Positions 50,617 through 61,781 are shown, counted from the stretch's first letter. The stretch is 64,000 nt of DNA from Archaeoglobales archaeon (GCA_011605865.1 JAAOZI010000031.1:1-64000); one strand, 5' to 3'. Notes: generated from the sequence alone by a model not told the origin. Numbers and translations: made by a program.

Positions 50617-51193
50617 CCAGAAATTCTGCGAATTCTTTTAATGAATAAAAAATGTAGTCAGCGTATGGTTTAAAGCTTTTTAGCATCCCCAAATTTCTGC
50701 TGTGAACTATTAGTGCTGTCCTTGCTCCTGCCTTTTTTCCGGCTAGTAAATCAAAAAGAAAATCTCCAACGACAAGAGTTTCATCACCTTTAACACCAAA
50801 TCTGCTCATAAGTATTCTTATTGGTTCATCTGATGGCTTAGGTTTTGCGTCATCCCTTGAAACTATGAAATCGAACTTCAGATTGAACTTCTTTGCTATC
50901 ACTTCAACGCTGCGTCTGCTATTCCTTGTAACGATCCCATGAATTATTCCCGATTTTCTTAGAAAATTTAGCAGTTCTAAAGCGTAAAATGCGAGTTTAG
51001 CATTTTTTGCGCTCTCTAACTCAAAATCCTCGAGAATTCTGAGCATTTCGAGTTTTTTCTTTTCGTCCCTTTCCTCCATAATTCTCTCAAGGATAAATCT
51101 CTCTTTTATACCTAGCTTTTCTCTTATCAATTCGAAGGGTATGTTGAATTCTACGAGCGTCCCGTCAAGGTCTAGTGCTATAAGTCTGAACAA
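50579..51193 (-). CDS. HAD family hydrolase
   Basis: [37 protein letters not shown]. Confidence 0.9.
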   Translation of the reverse strand: MFRLIALDLDGTLVEFNIPFELIREKLGIKERFILERIMEERDEKKKLEMLRILEDFELESAKNAKLAFYALELLNFLRKSGIIHGIVTRNSRRSVEVIAKKFNLKFDFIVSRDDAKPKPSDEPIRILMSRFGVKGDETLVVGDFLFDLLAGKKAGARTALIVHSRNLGMLKSFKPYADYIFYSLKEFAEFLGDRNDTEGPSKI

Positions 51194-51809
51194 GGTTCCT
51201 CAACTCCTTTGCAGTTTCTCTTGGATTATCTGCCATGTAAACGCTTCTTCCAACTATTATGCCGTCAGCAAATTTCAAGGCATCCAAACTACCACCCTGT
51301 GCGCCAATTCCTGGACAAAGAATCTTCATGTCCCCAATAGCCTCTCTTATCTCCTTCAGCTTTTCGATTCTTGTTGCCGGTGCTATTAGCCCATGACAAC
51401 CGCTCTCTTTTGCCAATTTTGCTATTTCAACTGAAAATTTACCCATAAACTCTCTTCCTCCCTCGCTGCTAAGCTCTGTAACTGCATAAACTTCGCAATC
51501 ATAGCGTTTTGCAACGTTTAATACAGCCCTCATCATATCGCTACCAGCGAATCCGTGGATTATTACAGCCTTTGCATCGTTTCTAAAGGCTATTTCTGCA
51601 ATCTTTGTGGCGATGTGTGGGACATCTGCAATCTTCAAATCAGCGATGACAGGTTTTAGTTCGGAAATTTCGGAAATTATTCTTACACCGGCTGAGAGTA
51701 TCAGCGGATAGTTCACCTTAAATTTGTCGACAATGTCTGAAAGGTTTTCGGCGATTTTCAGGGCATTCCTTCTATCTTCCAAATCCAAGGCAAGCACGAG
51801 TTCTTTCAT
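51165..51809 (-). CDS. pyrF: Orotidine 5'-phosphate decarboxylase
   Basis: [43 protein letters not shown]. Confidence 0.93.
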   Translation of the reverse strand: MKELVLALDLEDRRNALKIAENLSDIVDKFKVNYPLILSAGVRIISEISELKPVIADLKIADVPHIATKIAEIAFRNDAKAVIIHGFAGSDMMRAVLNVAKRYDCEVYAVTELSSEGGREFMGKFSVEIAKLAKESGCHGLIAPATRIEKLKEIREAIGDMKILCPGIGAQGGSLDALKFADGIIVGRSVYMADNPRETAKELRNLVQTYSTRP

Positions 51810-51868
51810 GAAACTCCTAAACATGGAAGAAATAAAAATTTTCAATCCTAAAGAAGAAAGTTAAAAAA

Positions 51869-52222
51869 TCAGATGATCGGAACAAACTTTGTTCCGTAAT
51901 ATATTATTCCAGCTTCACCGTCTTCCCCGTATCTCCTGAAGGCCTTTTTTACCCTGCTTCCGATCTCTATATCCCCACATACCTCTGCCAGCATTCTTGT
52001 GCCATTTTTAAACTCTATTAAAGCTATTTTTCTGCCATTAACGACCGTGTAGCTCAGAACTGTGCCCTCATCGTTTATCTCGACCTCTTTTACAATCCCT
52101 CTCCTTCTGCATTTTGGGCAGATCTCTCTTTGTGGATAGTAGTAGCTACCGCAACTCTCACAATAGCTTGCTATAACGTTGTATCTGTATCTTATCCTCC
52201 TCCAAATTCTCGGAACCATCAA
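51869..52222 (-). CDS. DUF35 Zn-ribbon/OB-fold protein of the thiolase/HMGCS complex
   Basis: YCESCGSYYYPQREICPKCRRRG; next to thiolase and HMG-CoA synthase. Confidence 0.92.
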   Translation of the reverse strand: MMVPRIWRRIRYRYNVIASYCESCGSYYYPQREICPKCRRRGIVKEVEINDEGTVLSYTVVNGRKIALIEFKNGTRMLAEVCGDIEIGSRVKKAFRRYGEDGEAGIIYYGTKFVPII

Positions 52223-52223
52223 A

Positions 52224-53375
52224 TCACCTCGATAAAATGCTTACAACAGCTGTCGCTCCGCTTCCACCAATGTTCAGAGCAAGAGCGTTTTCCGCATTTA
52301 CCTGTCTTTTTCCAGCTTCTCCGCGTAGCTGGATCACTAAGTCGACGATCTGTCTTATTCCTGTTGCACCAACCGCGTGCCCGCAAGCCTTCAAACCACC
52401 GGAAGTGTTTACGGGAATTCTTCCACCTATTTCTGTTTCTCCTTCCCTAATCAGTTTTGCCCCTTCTCCCTTCTTTGCAAAGCCCAGATCTTCATACGCA
52501 ATGAGTTCGGCTATGGTGAAGGAATCGTGAACTTCGGCTATGTTTATATCCTTCGGCTCTATTTTTGAAATCTTGTAAGCTTTTCTCGAGGCTTTTACGA
52601 CTGCCTCGAAAGTCAAAATGTCTCTTCTATTCTGGATTGAAAAGTAATCGCTGGCCTGAGTACAGGCCTTGACGTACACAGGTGTATCGCAAAGTCTTTT
52701 TGCAATCTCTTCATTTGCTAGTACTACGGCTGAGGCTCCATCACTCAGCGGAGCGCAGTCTAAGACCTTTAGAGGTTCCGCAACATACGGGGAACTCATC
52801 ACGTCTTCTATGCTTATTTCTTTCCTGAACTGGGCTTTTGGGTTATGGACGGCGTTTTTGTGGTTCTTTACTGCTATCATGGCAAGATCTTCTTCTTTAG
52901 TACCGAATTTGTGCATGTGAAGCCGTGCTATTATTGCATAGATTGCCGGCAAATTTGCACCAACAAATCTCTCCCATTCCTGGTCTATTGCTGACGAGAG
53001 AACTTCCATGGGATCGCTTGCATCGCTCACCTTTTCAATTCCGGCTGCAATTACTATATCATGCATACCAGATGCTACTGCCATATAAGCCTGCCTGAAG
53101 GCAGATCCGCCACTGGCGTCAGCATTTTCGACTCTGATAGCTGGAATTCCAAATTCTGCTAGGCCGGCATGATCGGCTATTAATGCGGCAATATGTTCCT
53201 GGTCTACAAATTTTCCCGCGCTCATATTGCCAATGTAAATAGCTTCTATTTCTTTTCCACTTATTCCAGCATCTTCAAGTGCTGAAAGACCAGCAGAAAG
53301 GAAAAGACTTCGGAAGCTTTCGTCCCAGAGTTCCCCAAATTCGGTAGTTCCAACTCCTATAATTGCAACCTTCAT
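52224..53375 (-). CDS. Acetyl-CoA acetyltransferase (thiolase)
   Basis: [42 protein letters not shown]. Confidence 0.94.
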   Translation of the reverse strand: MKVAIIGVGTTEFGELWDESFRSLFLSAGLSALEDAGISGKEIEAIYIGNMSAGKFVDQEHIAALIADHAGLAEFGIPAIRVENADASGGSAFRQAYMAVASGMHDIVIAAGIEKVSDASDPMEVLSSAIDQEWERFVGANLPAIYAIIARLHMHKFGTKEEDLAMIAVKNHKNAVHNPKAQFRKEISIEDVMSSPYVAEPLKVLDCAPLSDGASAVVLANEEIAKRLCDTPVYVKACTQASDYFSIQNRRDILTFEAVVKASRKAYKISKIEPKDINIAEVHDSFTIAELIAYEDLGFAKKGEGAKLIREGETEIGGRIPVNTSGGLKACGHAVGATGIRQIVDLVIQLRGEAGKRQVNAENALALNIGGSGATAVVSILSR

Positions 53376-54400
53376 TTTATCATCCTCCTATGTTTTAGAT
53401 AGAGAGCATAATCTATGTAAACGCAGTTTTTCACTTTATCCCAGACTCTCCTGTTTCTTGGGTAATCAAGAATTTTTTCAGTTACACGAATTGCAAAGGC
53501 ATCACTTCCAGCTCCGGAGCCAAAAGAGACAAGCAGAATTCTCTGATCTGGCATAGCTTTATCCAAGATTCCGCAAAGACCTAGAAGAGATGATGCAGAG
53601 TAGGTGTTACCAACGACTTTCACGAGCATACCGTCAGCTATTTTTTCTTCATTGAATCCCAACATGGAGGCAACTCTTTGCGGAAATTTCGCATTTGGCT
53701 GATGAAAAACTGCAAAATCGAAATCCTTTGCAGAGTAACCGAAATCTTCCATTAATTTCTTTGCAGCCGAAACTATGTGCCTAAAGTATGCCGGAGAGCC
53801 GGTAAATCTACCGCCATGGCTTGGATAGGGTTGTAGATCTCTTCTCCAAAAGTCAGGAGTATCGCTTGTGTACGAAACTGTGGCTTCTATCTCTGCAATA
53901 GGGTCCTTTCCAACCAATATTGCCACAGCTCCAGCCCCAGCAGTATATTCCAGCGCATCCCCCGGTCTTGCTTGTGCGACGTCAGAGCCAATAGAGAGAC
54001 CGTACTCTATCATACCAGCTTTAACCATCGCGTAACATATCTGGATACCTGCTGTCGCTGCTTTGCATGCAAATTCCAGATCGGCGGAGAAATAGTAATT
54101 TCCAATTCCAAGGGCTTCTCCGACTATAGTGGCGGTTGGCTTTACAGCATATGGATGGCTTTCTGAACCAACAAAGACAGCACCTATTTTTTCCGGTCTT
54201 ATCCTGACCCTTGAAATTGCCTCCCTTCCAGCTTCAACAGCCATAGTTGCTGTATCCTCATCCACATCGGGAACCGCTTTTTCGAAAACTCCGAGATTCT
54301 GTTTTATCGCATTTGCATCTTCGTTCCAGATTCTTGCTATCTCTTCTACTTTAATCCTGAACTTTGGTATGTAAGTTCCATAAGAGACGATTCCGATCAT
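53372..54400 (-). CDS. Hydroxymethylglutaryl-CoA synthase
   Basis: [57 protein letters not shown]. Confidence 0.95.
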   Translation of the reverse strand: MIGIVSYGTYIPKFRIKVEEIARIWNEDANAIKQNLGVFEKAVPDVDEDTATMAVEAGREAISRVRIRPEKIGAVFVGSESHPYAVKPTATIVGEALGIGNYYFSADLEFACKAATAGIQICYAMVKAGMIEYGLSIGSDVAQARPGDALEYTAGAGAVAILVGKDPIAEIEATVSYTSDTPDFWRRDLQPYPSHGGRFTGSPAYFRHIVSAAKKLMEDFGYSAKDFDFAVFHQPNAKFPQRVASMLGFNEEKIADGMLVKVVGNTYSASSLLGLCGILDKAMPDQRILLVSFGSGAGSDAFAIRVTEKILDYPRNRRVWDKVKNCVYIDYALYLKHRRMIK

Positions 54401-55077
54401 ATAAAATTCCTCCTCAGATTTTCGACGATCTGGGACACTTCCAGATCCGTTTTGATAAGCGGGATCTTTTCTACGTTCGCAATTTTTAGGGCTATCTCAT
54501 CAACTTTCGAAACCCCGTGTAAGACTACAGTTGAAGGCTTCAAGCTTGAAACCCTGACTGCCACCATTGGTGACCTTCCAGTAGTAACTTTTGTGAAAAT
54601 CAGGGCCCTTTCAGTAGTAAGTCCGAATAATCGGTAAAAATCGTAGGAGCTAAACCTCATTATTGCACCTAGGCTATCTATTATTGTATGACCATTAACG
54701 TCTCTTTCAAACTCGTTCAGCCTAACACCGTCGATAGCCCTACAGAATTCGTCTATTTCAACGCTTCTTGAGTATTCTACTATATCAATGACGGCTGGAG
54801 GAAGATCCAGTAGATCAACAAACCTAGACAGAATTTTTTCCCCTCTTTCCTTATCTATATCTATTAACGCTTTCACGAATCTCCTCAAAAAAGAAACTCC
54901 GGGACTCCTCCTATTCGCCTCGTAATCGCTTATCACCGAAGGGGATATATCGAGTTTTTTTGCGAGTTCTGTTTGGGTAACAGAAAAAATATGTCTCCAT
55001 TTTTTCATTGTCTCTCCGCTGTTTTCGGATAAAACGATCTCGCCGCAGATTTTCTCTGCAAACCTTCTTTCATCCAT
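54397..55077 (-). CDS. HTH (XRE/COG1709-like) transcriptional regulator
   Basis: [44 protein letters not shown]-type overlap with HMGCS gene. Confidence 0.88.
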   Translation of the reverse strand: MDERRFAEKICGEIVLSENSGETMKKWRHIFSVTQTELAKKLDISPSVISDYEANRRSPGVSFLRRFVKALIDIDKERGEKILSRFVDLLDLPPAVIDIVEYSRSVEIDEFCRAIDGVRLNEFERDVNGHTIIDSLGAIMRFSSYDFYRLFGLTTERALIFTKVTTGRSPMVAVRVSSLKPSTVVLHGVSKVDEIALKIANVEKIPLIKTDLEVSQIVENLRRNFI

Positions 55078-55135
55078 AGTAAAAGTATGCAGATTGTTTA
55101 TAACTTTAACTGATTGTCTAAATTAAAATCGACAT

Positions 55136-56422
55136 TTATCGAACCTTCTCCCATTTGTACAATTCAATGACGTCCGCTAGTGTTCTGCCCCTCTCTTCTA
55201 TTTCCCCTCTAATTCTGTCCTCGGCTTTTTTCACTTCTAGAGCTCTTCTTGCAATCTCATAGGCCCTTTGTTTTGGAATAACCATTACCCCATTATCATC
55301 CGCGATTATCCAGTCACCGGGGTTGACTTCTATTCCTCCGCAGAAAATCCTGACATTTATTTCCCCAAATCCTTTCGGTTCTCCTGCATTTGGGACTTCT
55401 CTTCTAGCAAAAACCGGAAAACCGAGCGATCTGATGTCGTCAACATCTCTGACGGCTCCGTCGATGATCACTCCCGCTATCTTTCTGTTTATACAACTCC
55501 TCGTAGCCAGCTCACCCCATACGGCTGTAGTATCCCCGGAACACTTTATAACAATGACTTCTCCCTCCTTTGCAACGTTTATCGCTTCAACTGGTTTTGC
55601 CCAGTCTCCATCCATGGTGCTAACCGTTACAGCCTTTCCAACTACTTTTTTCCCGCGTACTAGAGGATATATACCTTCCATAGCCTTTGCTCTGTGCATT
55701 GCATCGCTAACGTTTGGAGTTGAAACTTTCATCAGAATTTCTCTTATTTCATCATCCATGCTCTTTCTGACATATTCTCCGATCTTCTTGTCTATGGCCT
55801 CTCTAACCTTTCTTGCCGACTCTGTTACATTCCTAGACTTTACTATGTTGCTCCCAACGATAACAATCTTTGCCCCTAAGGAAACGCAAATTGCAGCCCT
55901 TTCGGCATCCAGCCCCCCAGCTGTAGCAACAGGAATGCTAACACTATTGACAACCTCTTTCAGGACTTCTATCGGATCCTGTCCTATCATTTGCTGATCA
56001 ACACCTACATGTACATTTATGTAATCTGCACCCATTCTTTCAATTTCCTTTGCCCTTTCAACGGGCTTGGGATGGTTTATTAGGTCTACCATTACTTGAC
56101 AACCGTATTTTCTACCTGCTCTTATAGCTTCGGCAATTGTTGCATCATTCGAAAGCGCCAAAATTATTACAACATCAGCTCCACTTTTTGCGGCCATTTC
56201 AACCTCAACCGCTCCCGTATCTATGGTTTTCATATCTGCGACGATCTTATGATCTTTGAACTTCTTTTTTAATTCTCTGACGGCATTCATCCCTTCGCTC
56301 TTTATCAGCGGAGTGCCGGCTTCTATCCAATCGGCCCCTCCAATTATTGCCTCTTCAGCGATTTCCAAAGCCCTTTTCAGCTCCACAAGGTCGAGAGCGA
56401 CTTGAAGGATTGGTTTTTCCAT
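55136..56422 (-). CDS. Fusion: 3-hexulose-6-phosphate synthase + RraA-like domain
   Basis: N-terminal LQVALDLVELKRALEIAEEAIIGGADWIEAGTPLIKSEG; C-terminal GDTTAVWGELATRSCINRKIAGVIIDGAVRDVDDIRSLGFPVFAR. Confidence 0.93.
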   Translation of the reverse strand: MEKPILQVALDLVELKRALEIAEEAIIGGADWIEAGTPLIKSEGMNAVRELKKKFKDHKIVADMKTIDTGAVEVEMAAKSGADVVIILALSNDATIAEAIRAGRKYGCQVMVDLINHPKPVERAKEIERMGADYINVHVGVDQQMIGQDPIEVLKEVVNSVSIPVATAGGLDAERAAICVSLGAKIVIVGSNIVKSRNVTESARKVREAIDKKIGEYVRKSMDDEIREILMKVSTPNVSDAMHRAKAMEGIYPLVRGKKVVGKAVTVSTMDGDWAKPVEAINVAKEGEVIVIKCSGDTTAVWGELATRSCINRKIAGVIIDGAVRDVDDIRSLGFPVFARREVPNAGEPKGFGEINVRIFCGGIEVNPGDWIIADDNGVMVIPKQRAYEIARRALEVKKAEDRIRGEIEERGRTLADVIELYKWEKVR

Positions 56423-56458
56423 GGTTAACCCTCTGTGTTAGAGTTTTTATATTTAATT

Positions 56459-56742
56459 ATAACCGAAAATCTGCCCCTCGGGATTGGATGAGAAAAAGCC
56501 TAAATAAATAAACATGTAGAAATTAACAGATGCCGGGCATGTTGCCCAAGTCAATGGAAGGGGGATTCAGATGCCCGAGATGCGGGCTTATATATAATAG
56601 GGATTTAAATGCGTGCATAAACATAGCCCATGCCTTAGCGAGAGGCATGGGGGGAGCTTGGCTTTGAACCGGCAGATGAGGGAAGGGCATAAAGCCCTCC
56701 CTTAACGCTGGAAGCCTCGCCTTTAAAGGCGGGGCAGCCCAC
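56459..56742 (+). mobile_element. MITE-like TnpB-transposon derivative retaining the TnpB zinc-ribbon 3' end (copy R7)
   Basis: Same left end as R5/R1. Contains in-frame MPGMLPKSMEGGFRCPRCGLIYNRDLNACINIAHALARGMGGAWL* (56530 onward), then the three-hairpin right end. Confidence 0.82.
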
Positions 56743-56792
56743 TTTTTGGCATGAAGAGGAAAAATTTTTAAAAAGAGTAGAAACATGCTCTT

Positions 56793-57023
56793 ATGGTAGT
56801 TGGAGTCACACTGGTAAACGTATTGGCCGGAAAAGAGAAGGAGGTTTATGTTAAAATGAAAGAAATAGAGAAAGTTAAGGATGTTTACCACGTTTTTGGA
56901 GAGTTCGATTTCGTCGTAATAATACACGCAAATTCTCTCTCTGAGCTTAACAAAACTGTCGACGAAATTCGAAAAATCCCGGGCGTAACCAAGACTCAGA
57001 CAGTCGTGGGAGCAGAAATATGA
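56793..57023 (+). CDS. Standalone Lrp/AsnC ligand-binding (RAM) domain protein
   Basis: [43 protein letters not shown]. Confidence 0.88.
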   Translation: MVVGVTLVNVLAGKEKEVYVKMKEIEKVKDVYHVFGEFDFVVIIHANSLSELNKTVDEIRKIPGVTKTQTVVGAEI

Positions 57024-58840
57024 CTGATCTCAGGGAGATAAGTGTTGCAGAGTTTTTTGAAAAAAACAAACATATCTTGGGATACACTAATCCTGCGAAA
57101 GCACTCATCACTGTTGTTAAGGAAGCAGTTGACAACTCATTAGATGCCTGTGAGGAAGCGGGGATTCTGCCTGATATCTTTGTTAGGATAAACAATGTCG
57201 GCGAGAATTTTTACAGGGTAACCGTTGAGGACAATGGCCCGGGAATAAAGAAAGAGTTCGTATCGAGAGCATTCGGGAAGCTTTTGTATGGTTCAAGATT
57301 TCACCTGGTAAAGCAGAGCAGAGGTCAGCAGGGTATAGGAATATCCGGAGCAGTGCTATATGCTCAGTTAACTACTGGAAAGCCTGCGGTTATTTTGACA
57401 AAAACTAAAGATTCCCAGAAGGCTTACAGGGTTCAGATATATATAGATACGAAGAAAAACGAACCCATCGTCGAAAAAGAGGATGAAGAAGACTGGTATA
57501 TGCCACATGGAACTAGAATAGAGCTTGAAATCTTGGGTAGCTATGTGAAAGACAAAAAGCAGAGCGTCTATGAGTATCTAAAAGAGACCTCTGTGATAAA
57601 TCCCCATGCAAGGATAACCTTTGTAGATCCAGAAGGAAATGTTTTCGAATTTAAAAGAACTTCAAACGAGATACCCAGAATCCCGAAGGCAATTAAACCG
57701 CATCCACACGGAATAGAACTTGGAAAACTAATGTCAATGCTCAGGGAAACAAAGATGAACACCCTCAGAAAATTTCTTAAAGAGGAATTCGTAAGAATCG
57801 GGGATAAGATTGCTGAAGAAATATTAAAAATCGCAGATTTTTCAGGTGAGGAAGATCCTAAAACGCTTGGAAGAGCAGAAGCTCAGAGGCTATTGGACGC
57901 ATTTAGGAGCATCGATCTTTTGCCTCCTCCGATGGACTGTCTTTCCCCCATCGGTGAAGAACTTTTGATGAGAAGCATAGTTCAGGAATATTCGCCGGAA
58001 TTTGTTTATGCGATAACGAGAAAACCAAAAGTTTACAGCGGTCATCCATTCTTTGTAGAAGTCGCAATAGCTTATGGTGGTGAGATAAAGGGGGAAAAAG
58101 TCACTCTGCTTAGATTTGCAAATAAGGTTCCACTTCTCTATCAGCAGAGTGGTTGCGCTTTAACTAAGGCCGTAGAAAGCATAAATTGGAAGAATTACGG
58201 TCTCGAACAGGCTAAGGATGAGTTACCGATGGGAAATGCGATTATACTAATCCATTTGGGTTCGACAAATATACCCTACACATCCGAATCAAAGGAAGCA
58301 ATAGCTCCCATACCTGAAATAGTGGAAGAAGTTAGACTAGCACTTCAGGAAGCTGGGAGAAAGTTAAAAGAATATATAGAAAAGAAGAACAGACAGCAAG
58401 CTAAAAAGAAAAAAGAGGAAGTGATGGAGAGGATTTTACCGCTAATCGCTCAAAAAGTTTGTGAGGTTCTTGAAAAGGATAAGATAGAGGTTGAAAGAAT
58501 AGTCGCTAGGATAATGGGATATCTTCACTTTGAAAGGAGCATTAACGAGAAAGACGGCCTTAAAGACGTTACTTTGAGAGTTTGCAACTTTACAAAGACT
58601 AAAAAGGATTTTAGACTAATTGAGAGTTGCGAGGGGGAAGTTTTCGTGGAAAATGCTAGAGTAGTTCGTGGTAAATACGCCTCCATTACTTGGGATATAT
58701 CTATTGCTCCAAACGAGGAATTGGAGCTGAGATATGCCGTTAAAGGCCGGATATTGAACAGAAATCCTATTGTGGAGGGAGTTGATCCCGCAATTCTTAG
58801 TGGGGCAATTTCAAGTTTTTCTTTTAAAGATGAAGCTTGA
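57020..58840 (+). CDS. top6B: DNA topoisomerase VI subunit B
   Basis: GHKL ATPase motifs [39 protein letters not shown]. Confidence 0.96.
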   Translation: MTDLREISVAEFFEKNKHILGYTNPAKALITVVKEAVDNSLDACEEAGILPDIFVRINNVGENFYRVTVEDNGPGIKKEFVSRAFGKLLYGSRFHLVKQSRGQQGIGISGAVLYAQLTTGKPAVILTKTKDSQKAYRVQIYIDTKKNEPIVEKEDEEDWYMPHGTRIELEILGSYVKDKKQSVYEYLKETSVINPHARITFVDPEGNVFEFKRTSNEIPRIPKAIKPHPHGIELGKLMSMLRETKMNTLRKFLKEEFVRIGDKIAEEILKIADFSGEEDPKTLGRAEAQRLLDAFRSIDLLPPPMDCLSPIGEELLMRSIVQEYSPEFVYAITRKPKVYSGHPFFVEVAIAYGGEIKGEKVTLLRFANKVPLLYQQSGCALTKAVESINWKNYGLEQAKDELPMGNAIILIHLGSTNIPYTSESKEAIAPIPEIVEEVRLALQEAGRKLKEYIEKKNRQQAKKKKEEVMERILPLIAQKVCEVLEKDKIEVERIVARIMGYLHFERSINEKDGLKDVTLRVCNFTKTKKDFRLIESCEGEVFVENARVVRGKYASITWDISIAPNEELELRYAVKGRILNRNPIVEGVDPAILSGAISSFSFKDEA

Positions 58841-60028
58841 ATTCAATGTGATAGCGAAAACGGAAATGCTAGATCTGGAATTGTTAGGGTTAGGGGGAAG
58901 AAATTTAAAACTCCGGCATTTTTGCCTGTAGCGACAGTTGGTAGTGTGAGAGCTTTGGATTATAGAGATCTTAAGGAAATTGGAGTTGAAATAATAATGG
59001 CCAACACTTTTCACCTCCATCTAAAGCCTGGTGACGAGTTAATAAAGAAACTCGGGGGGATTCACAAGTTTATGGGTTTTGACGGGGTGATAGCAACAGA
59101 TTCTGGCGGTTTCCAGGTTTTTTCACTTGGTTTTGGAATGGAACATGGGATTGGTAAAATCGCTGATAACATTTTTCTCGAAAGGATGAAGTCTAACATC
59201 ACAAAGAAGGGTGAGAAATGGATTGAAGTCGACGATGAGGGGATAACATTTCGAAACCCATTAGATGGATCGAAGATGCGTTTAACACCAAGAAAGTCGA
59301 TGGAAATTCAATCGAATCTCGGCTCAGACATAGTTTTTGTATTCGATGAATGCACCTCTCCCCTTTCTGATAAAGAATATACTGCAAAAGCTCTTGAGAG
59401 AACGATGAAGTGGACTCTTGAATGCCTTGAAAGCTATGATAAAAATCAGGCTATTTTCGGAATTGTCCAGGGGGGTGAATACAGAGATCTGCGCATAAAA
59501 TCTGCCGAATTCGTCTCGTCTCTAGATTTCGACGGCTACGGAATTGGCGGGTCTCTTGGAAAAAGCAAGCAAGACATGCTTAATATAATAAGTTGGGTAA
59601 TCCCAGTTTTGCCAGATGATAGACCAAGGCATTTACTTGGCATAGGAGCTGTCGAGGACATTTTTAACTGCGTCGAAAGGGGTATTGATATGTTCGACTG
59701 TGTTTCCCCGACCAGGTGGGCTAGGCGGGGCCATCTTTACGTGTCTCCGGAGTCGGGTGGGAGCAGAGAAAATAAGTTCAGAATTCATATAAAGAATTCC
59801 GAATTCAGGGAAGATGAATCACCAGTTGATGAATCCTGTGATTGCTTTGTTTGCAGGAAGTATTCGAGGGCCTATCTCCATCATCTTTTTGTGGCTAATG
59901 AGCTTACTTATTTCCGACTTTCTGCTTATCATAACGTTTACTTTATGATAAGGCTGATGGAGGGAATAAGAAAGGCGATCGAGAATAATTATTTTTCAGA
60001 ATTGAAAGATGAGGGGCTTAAAAGCTAA
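58830..60028 (+). pseudogene. tgt: Bacterial-type tRNA-guanine transglycosylase, frameshifted near the 5' end
   Basis: [10 protein letters not shown] in frame 1, then NGNARSGIVRVRGKKFKTPAFLPVATVGSVRAL... in frame 2 (gcgaaaacgg). TDSGGFQVFSL, FGIVQGG, CDCFVCRKYSRAYLHHL Zn site; no PUA domain. Confidence 0.85.
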
Positions 60029-60071
60029 AATTTGCTCTAAGTGTTTTTGATCATAACTCTTTCGAAAATCA

Positions 60072-60170
60072 ACATAGCCCCCTTAACAGAGGCATGGGGG
60101 AGCGGGCTTTTGAACCGGCAGATAAAGGAAGCGTAAAGCCCTTAACGCTGAAGCCTTTCAAGGCAAAGCG
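60072..60170 (+). repeat. Truncated TnpB-transposon right-end remnant (copy R8)
   Basis: ACATAGCCC..AGAGGCATGGGGGAGCGGGCTTTTGAACCGGCAGATAAAGGAAGCGTAAAGCCCTTAACGCTGAAGCC; lacks the left end and terminal hairpin. Confidence 0.65.
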
Positions 60171-60300
60171 CGGATAAACGCTTAAGAAGTGTTCAACTTC
60201 CTCTTCTAGTGCGTATCTTCTCTTGAACTCTTCCTTGCTTTCTATCGCTTTTGTATCCATTCATTCGCTAGAACTATCTTTGCACCGTTCATGGCTAAGG
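60160..60300 (-). pseudogene. Truncated ORF remnants next to R8, unknown family
   Basis: MDTKAIESKEEFKRRYALEEEVEHFLSVYPRFALK runs into the repeat; upstream MNGAKIVLANEWIQKR*. Confidence 0.35.
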
Positions 60301-60368
60301 ATATAGTTTGAGAAGGGGTATTTTCCTTTTTGTCTGCCGTAAAATTAAAAAATTTCATGAAAGTCTCA

Positions 60369-61781
60369 TCACTTTTTGGGAGGCCAGTTCTTCTCCATCC
60401 AGCCCTTTATCCTTCCGGAATCTATAGGACCTACAAGAACCTTCCAGCCAGTTTCGTCTTCTATAGATCCCTGAAGCCTTGCTGCGAGTCCGGGAATAAT
60501 AAGGTAGCGGTGTTTAACTTTTTCTGCGATCTTTGTTTCGTTTATTAGTTCTTTAACCTTGCTTGCAGTAAATTTTCCTCCAGCTACGCTTGCCTCGACG
60601 CAGATACCTTCTGTATTCAGTACAAGAAGCCAGGCTCTTATTTTTGCGCTGCCCAAGTCATTCTCCACGGTGTAATAAGTTAGGGCAAAGTTCGTCGTAA
60701 TCATGACCGGGTCGTCTGGGGTTGGATTGTTGATCTCTCTCAATCCCGGGGCTACTTGTACAGGTGTTCTGGGATCGGTGTAGATATTAAAGCGAAGCGT
60801 TAGCGTTGGCATTACCACATGTTGATCTAAGCTGTGGAAAATCATTGCGTCTGCGTACTTTACGATGAATATTCCTGCTATTACAGCTTCCCAGTAGGAC
60901 TTTGTGACTTCGTCCCCTTCTATTAGCCACGCCGCTATTGGTGTGACCATTATCGGATAGGCTACATCTTTATCCCCATCGAGTATCGCTTTTCTCCTCA
61001 GCTGAATCACTCTCTCGAATGTGCCCTGCAAACCTTCTCCCAGTGGCTCAGTAACCGGATCAAGAACAATATCTTTTACCCCAGCTGACTTGAACGTTAC
61101 TGCCAGACTTTTAAGAAGGTTCAAGTCTTTCGCTCTTAGTACTACTGGTACTTTGTAATCTAGCGCAAGTTTGAGAAATTCCTTCCAGTTTCCTTCGGTG
61201 GCAGCATAGATCAAAGGTCTCTGCTCCGCACAAACATCGAGGGCAGCTTTCATGCATTCTGGATTGAGTGCAATGAGAACCATTGGCTTTCCGTATCCGG
61301 CGACTTTTTTAACAACCTCTGCATACCTTTTTGGATCATTTGATGTGCATCGAACAGCAAATCCATCTAAAGTTAGATATTTACCCACATAGAATTTCTT
61401 GTAGCTTACAACTCTGTCGCAGCGTTCATCTATTTTCTTATCGTCCAGCGAATCCCAAACATCGTAGAAGAAAGCTGTTGGATTGAAAAACGTCAGCTCA
61501 TGGCGGTGCAAGACTTCTTCCCCGCCTATTTTTATGGCTGAACTCCCAACACCTATAACCACTTCTGCAATTTCTGGTGCGGTTAGTTCTAGGAGCTTTT
61601 CTAGCTTTTCTTTTGCTTTACTGTCCTTTTCCGCATCTCTTACCAAAGGTTTGCAGTCCGTAACTTTTGCGGATCTATCGAGGATGTGTGAAGCGAAGCT
61701 CATGCAAGTCTCATAGCCGCACTCTTTGCAGTTTGTTCTCGGTAGGAAATTGTAGATTTCGAGGGGGCTTTTTACTTTCAT
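60369..61781 (-). CDS. cdhE: Acetyl-CoA decarbonylase/synthase gamma subunit (corrinoid FeS protein large subunit)
   Basis: MKVKSPLEIYNFLPRTNCKECGYETCMSFASHILDRSAKVTDCKPL. Confidence 0.95.
   Translation of the reverse strand: MKVKSPLEIYNFLPRTNCKECGYETCMSFASHILDRSAKVTDCKPLVRDAEKDSKAKEKLEKLLELTAPEIAEVVIGVGSSAIKIGGEEVLHRHELTFFNPTAFFYDVWDSLDDKKIDERCDRVVSYKKFYVGKYLTLDGFAVRCTSNDPKRYAEVVKKVAGYGKPMVLIALNPECMKAALDVCAEQRPLIYAATEGNWKEFLKLALDYKVPVVLRAKDLNLLKSLAVTFKSAGVKDIVLDPVTEPLGEGLQGTFERVIQLRRKAILDGDKDVAYPIMVTPIAAWLIEGDEVTKSYWEAVIAGIFIVKYADAMIFHSLDQHVVMPTLTLRFNIYTDPRTPVQVAPGLREINNPTPDDPVMITTNFALTYYTVENDLGSAKIRAWLLVLNTEGICVEASVAGGKFTASKVKELINETKIAEKVKHRYLIIPGLAARLQGSIEDETGWKVLVGPIDSGRIKGWMEKNWPPKK

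Noticed and set aside
55323-55997. 224-aa plus ORF opposite HPS-RraA
   Set aside because: Antisense to a strong two-domain protein; no independent motif.
57020-58840. Missing topoisomerase VI subunit A next to top6B as an anomaly
   Set aside because: Subunit genes need not be adjacent in archaea; the window alone cannot show absence.
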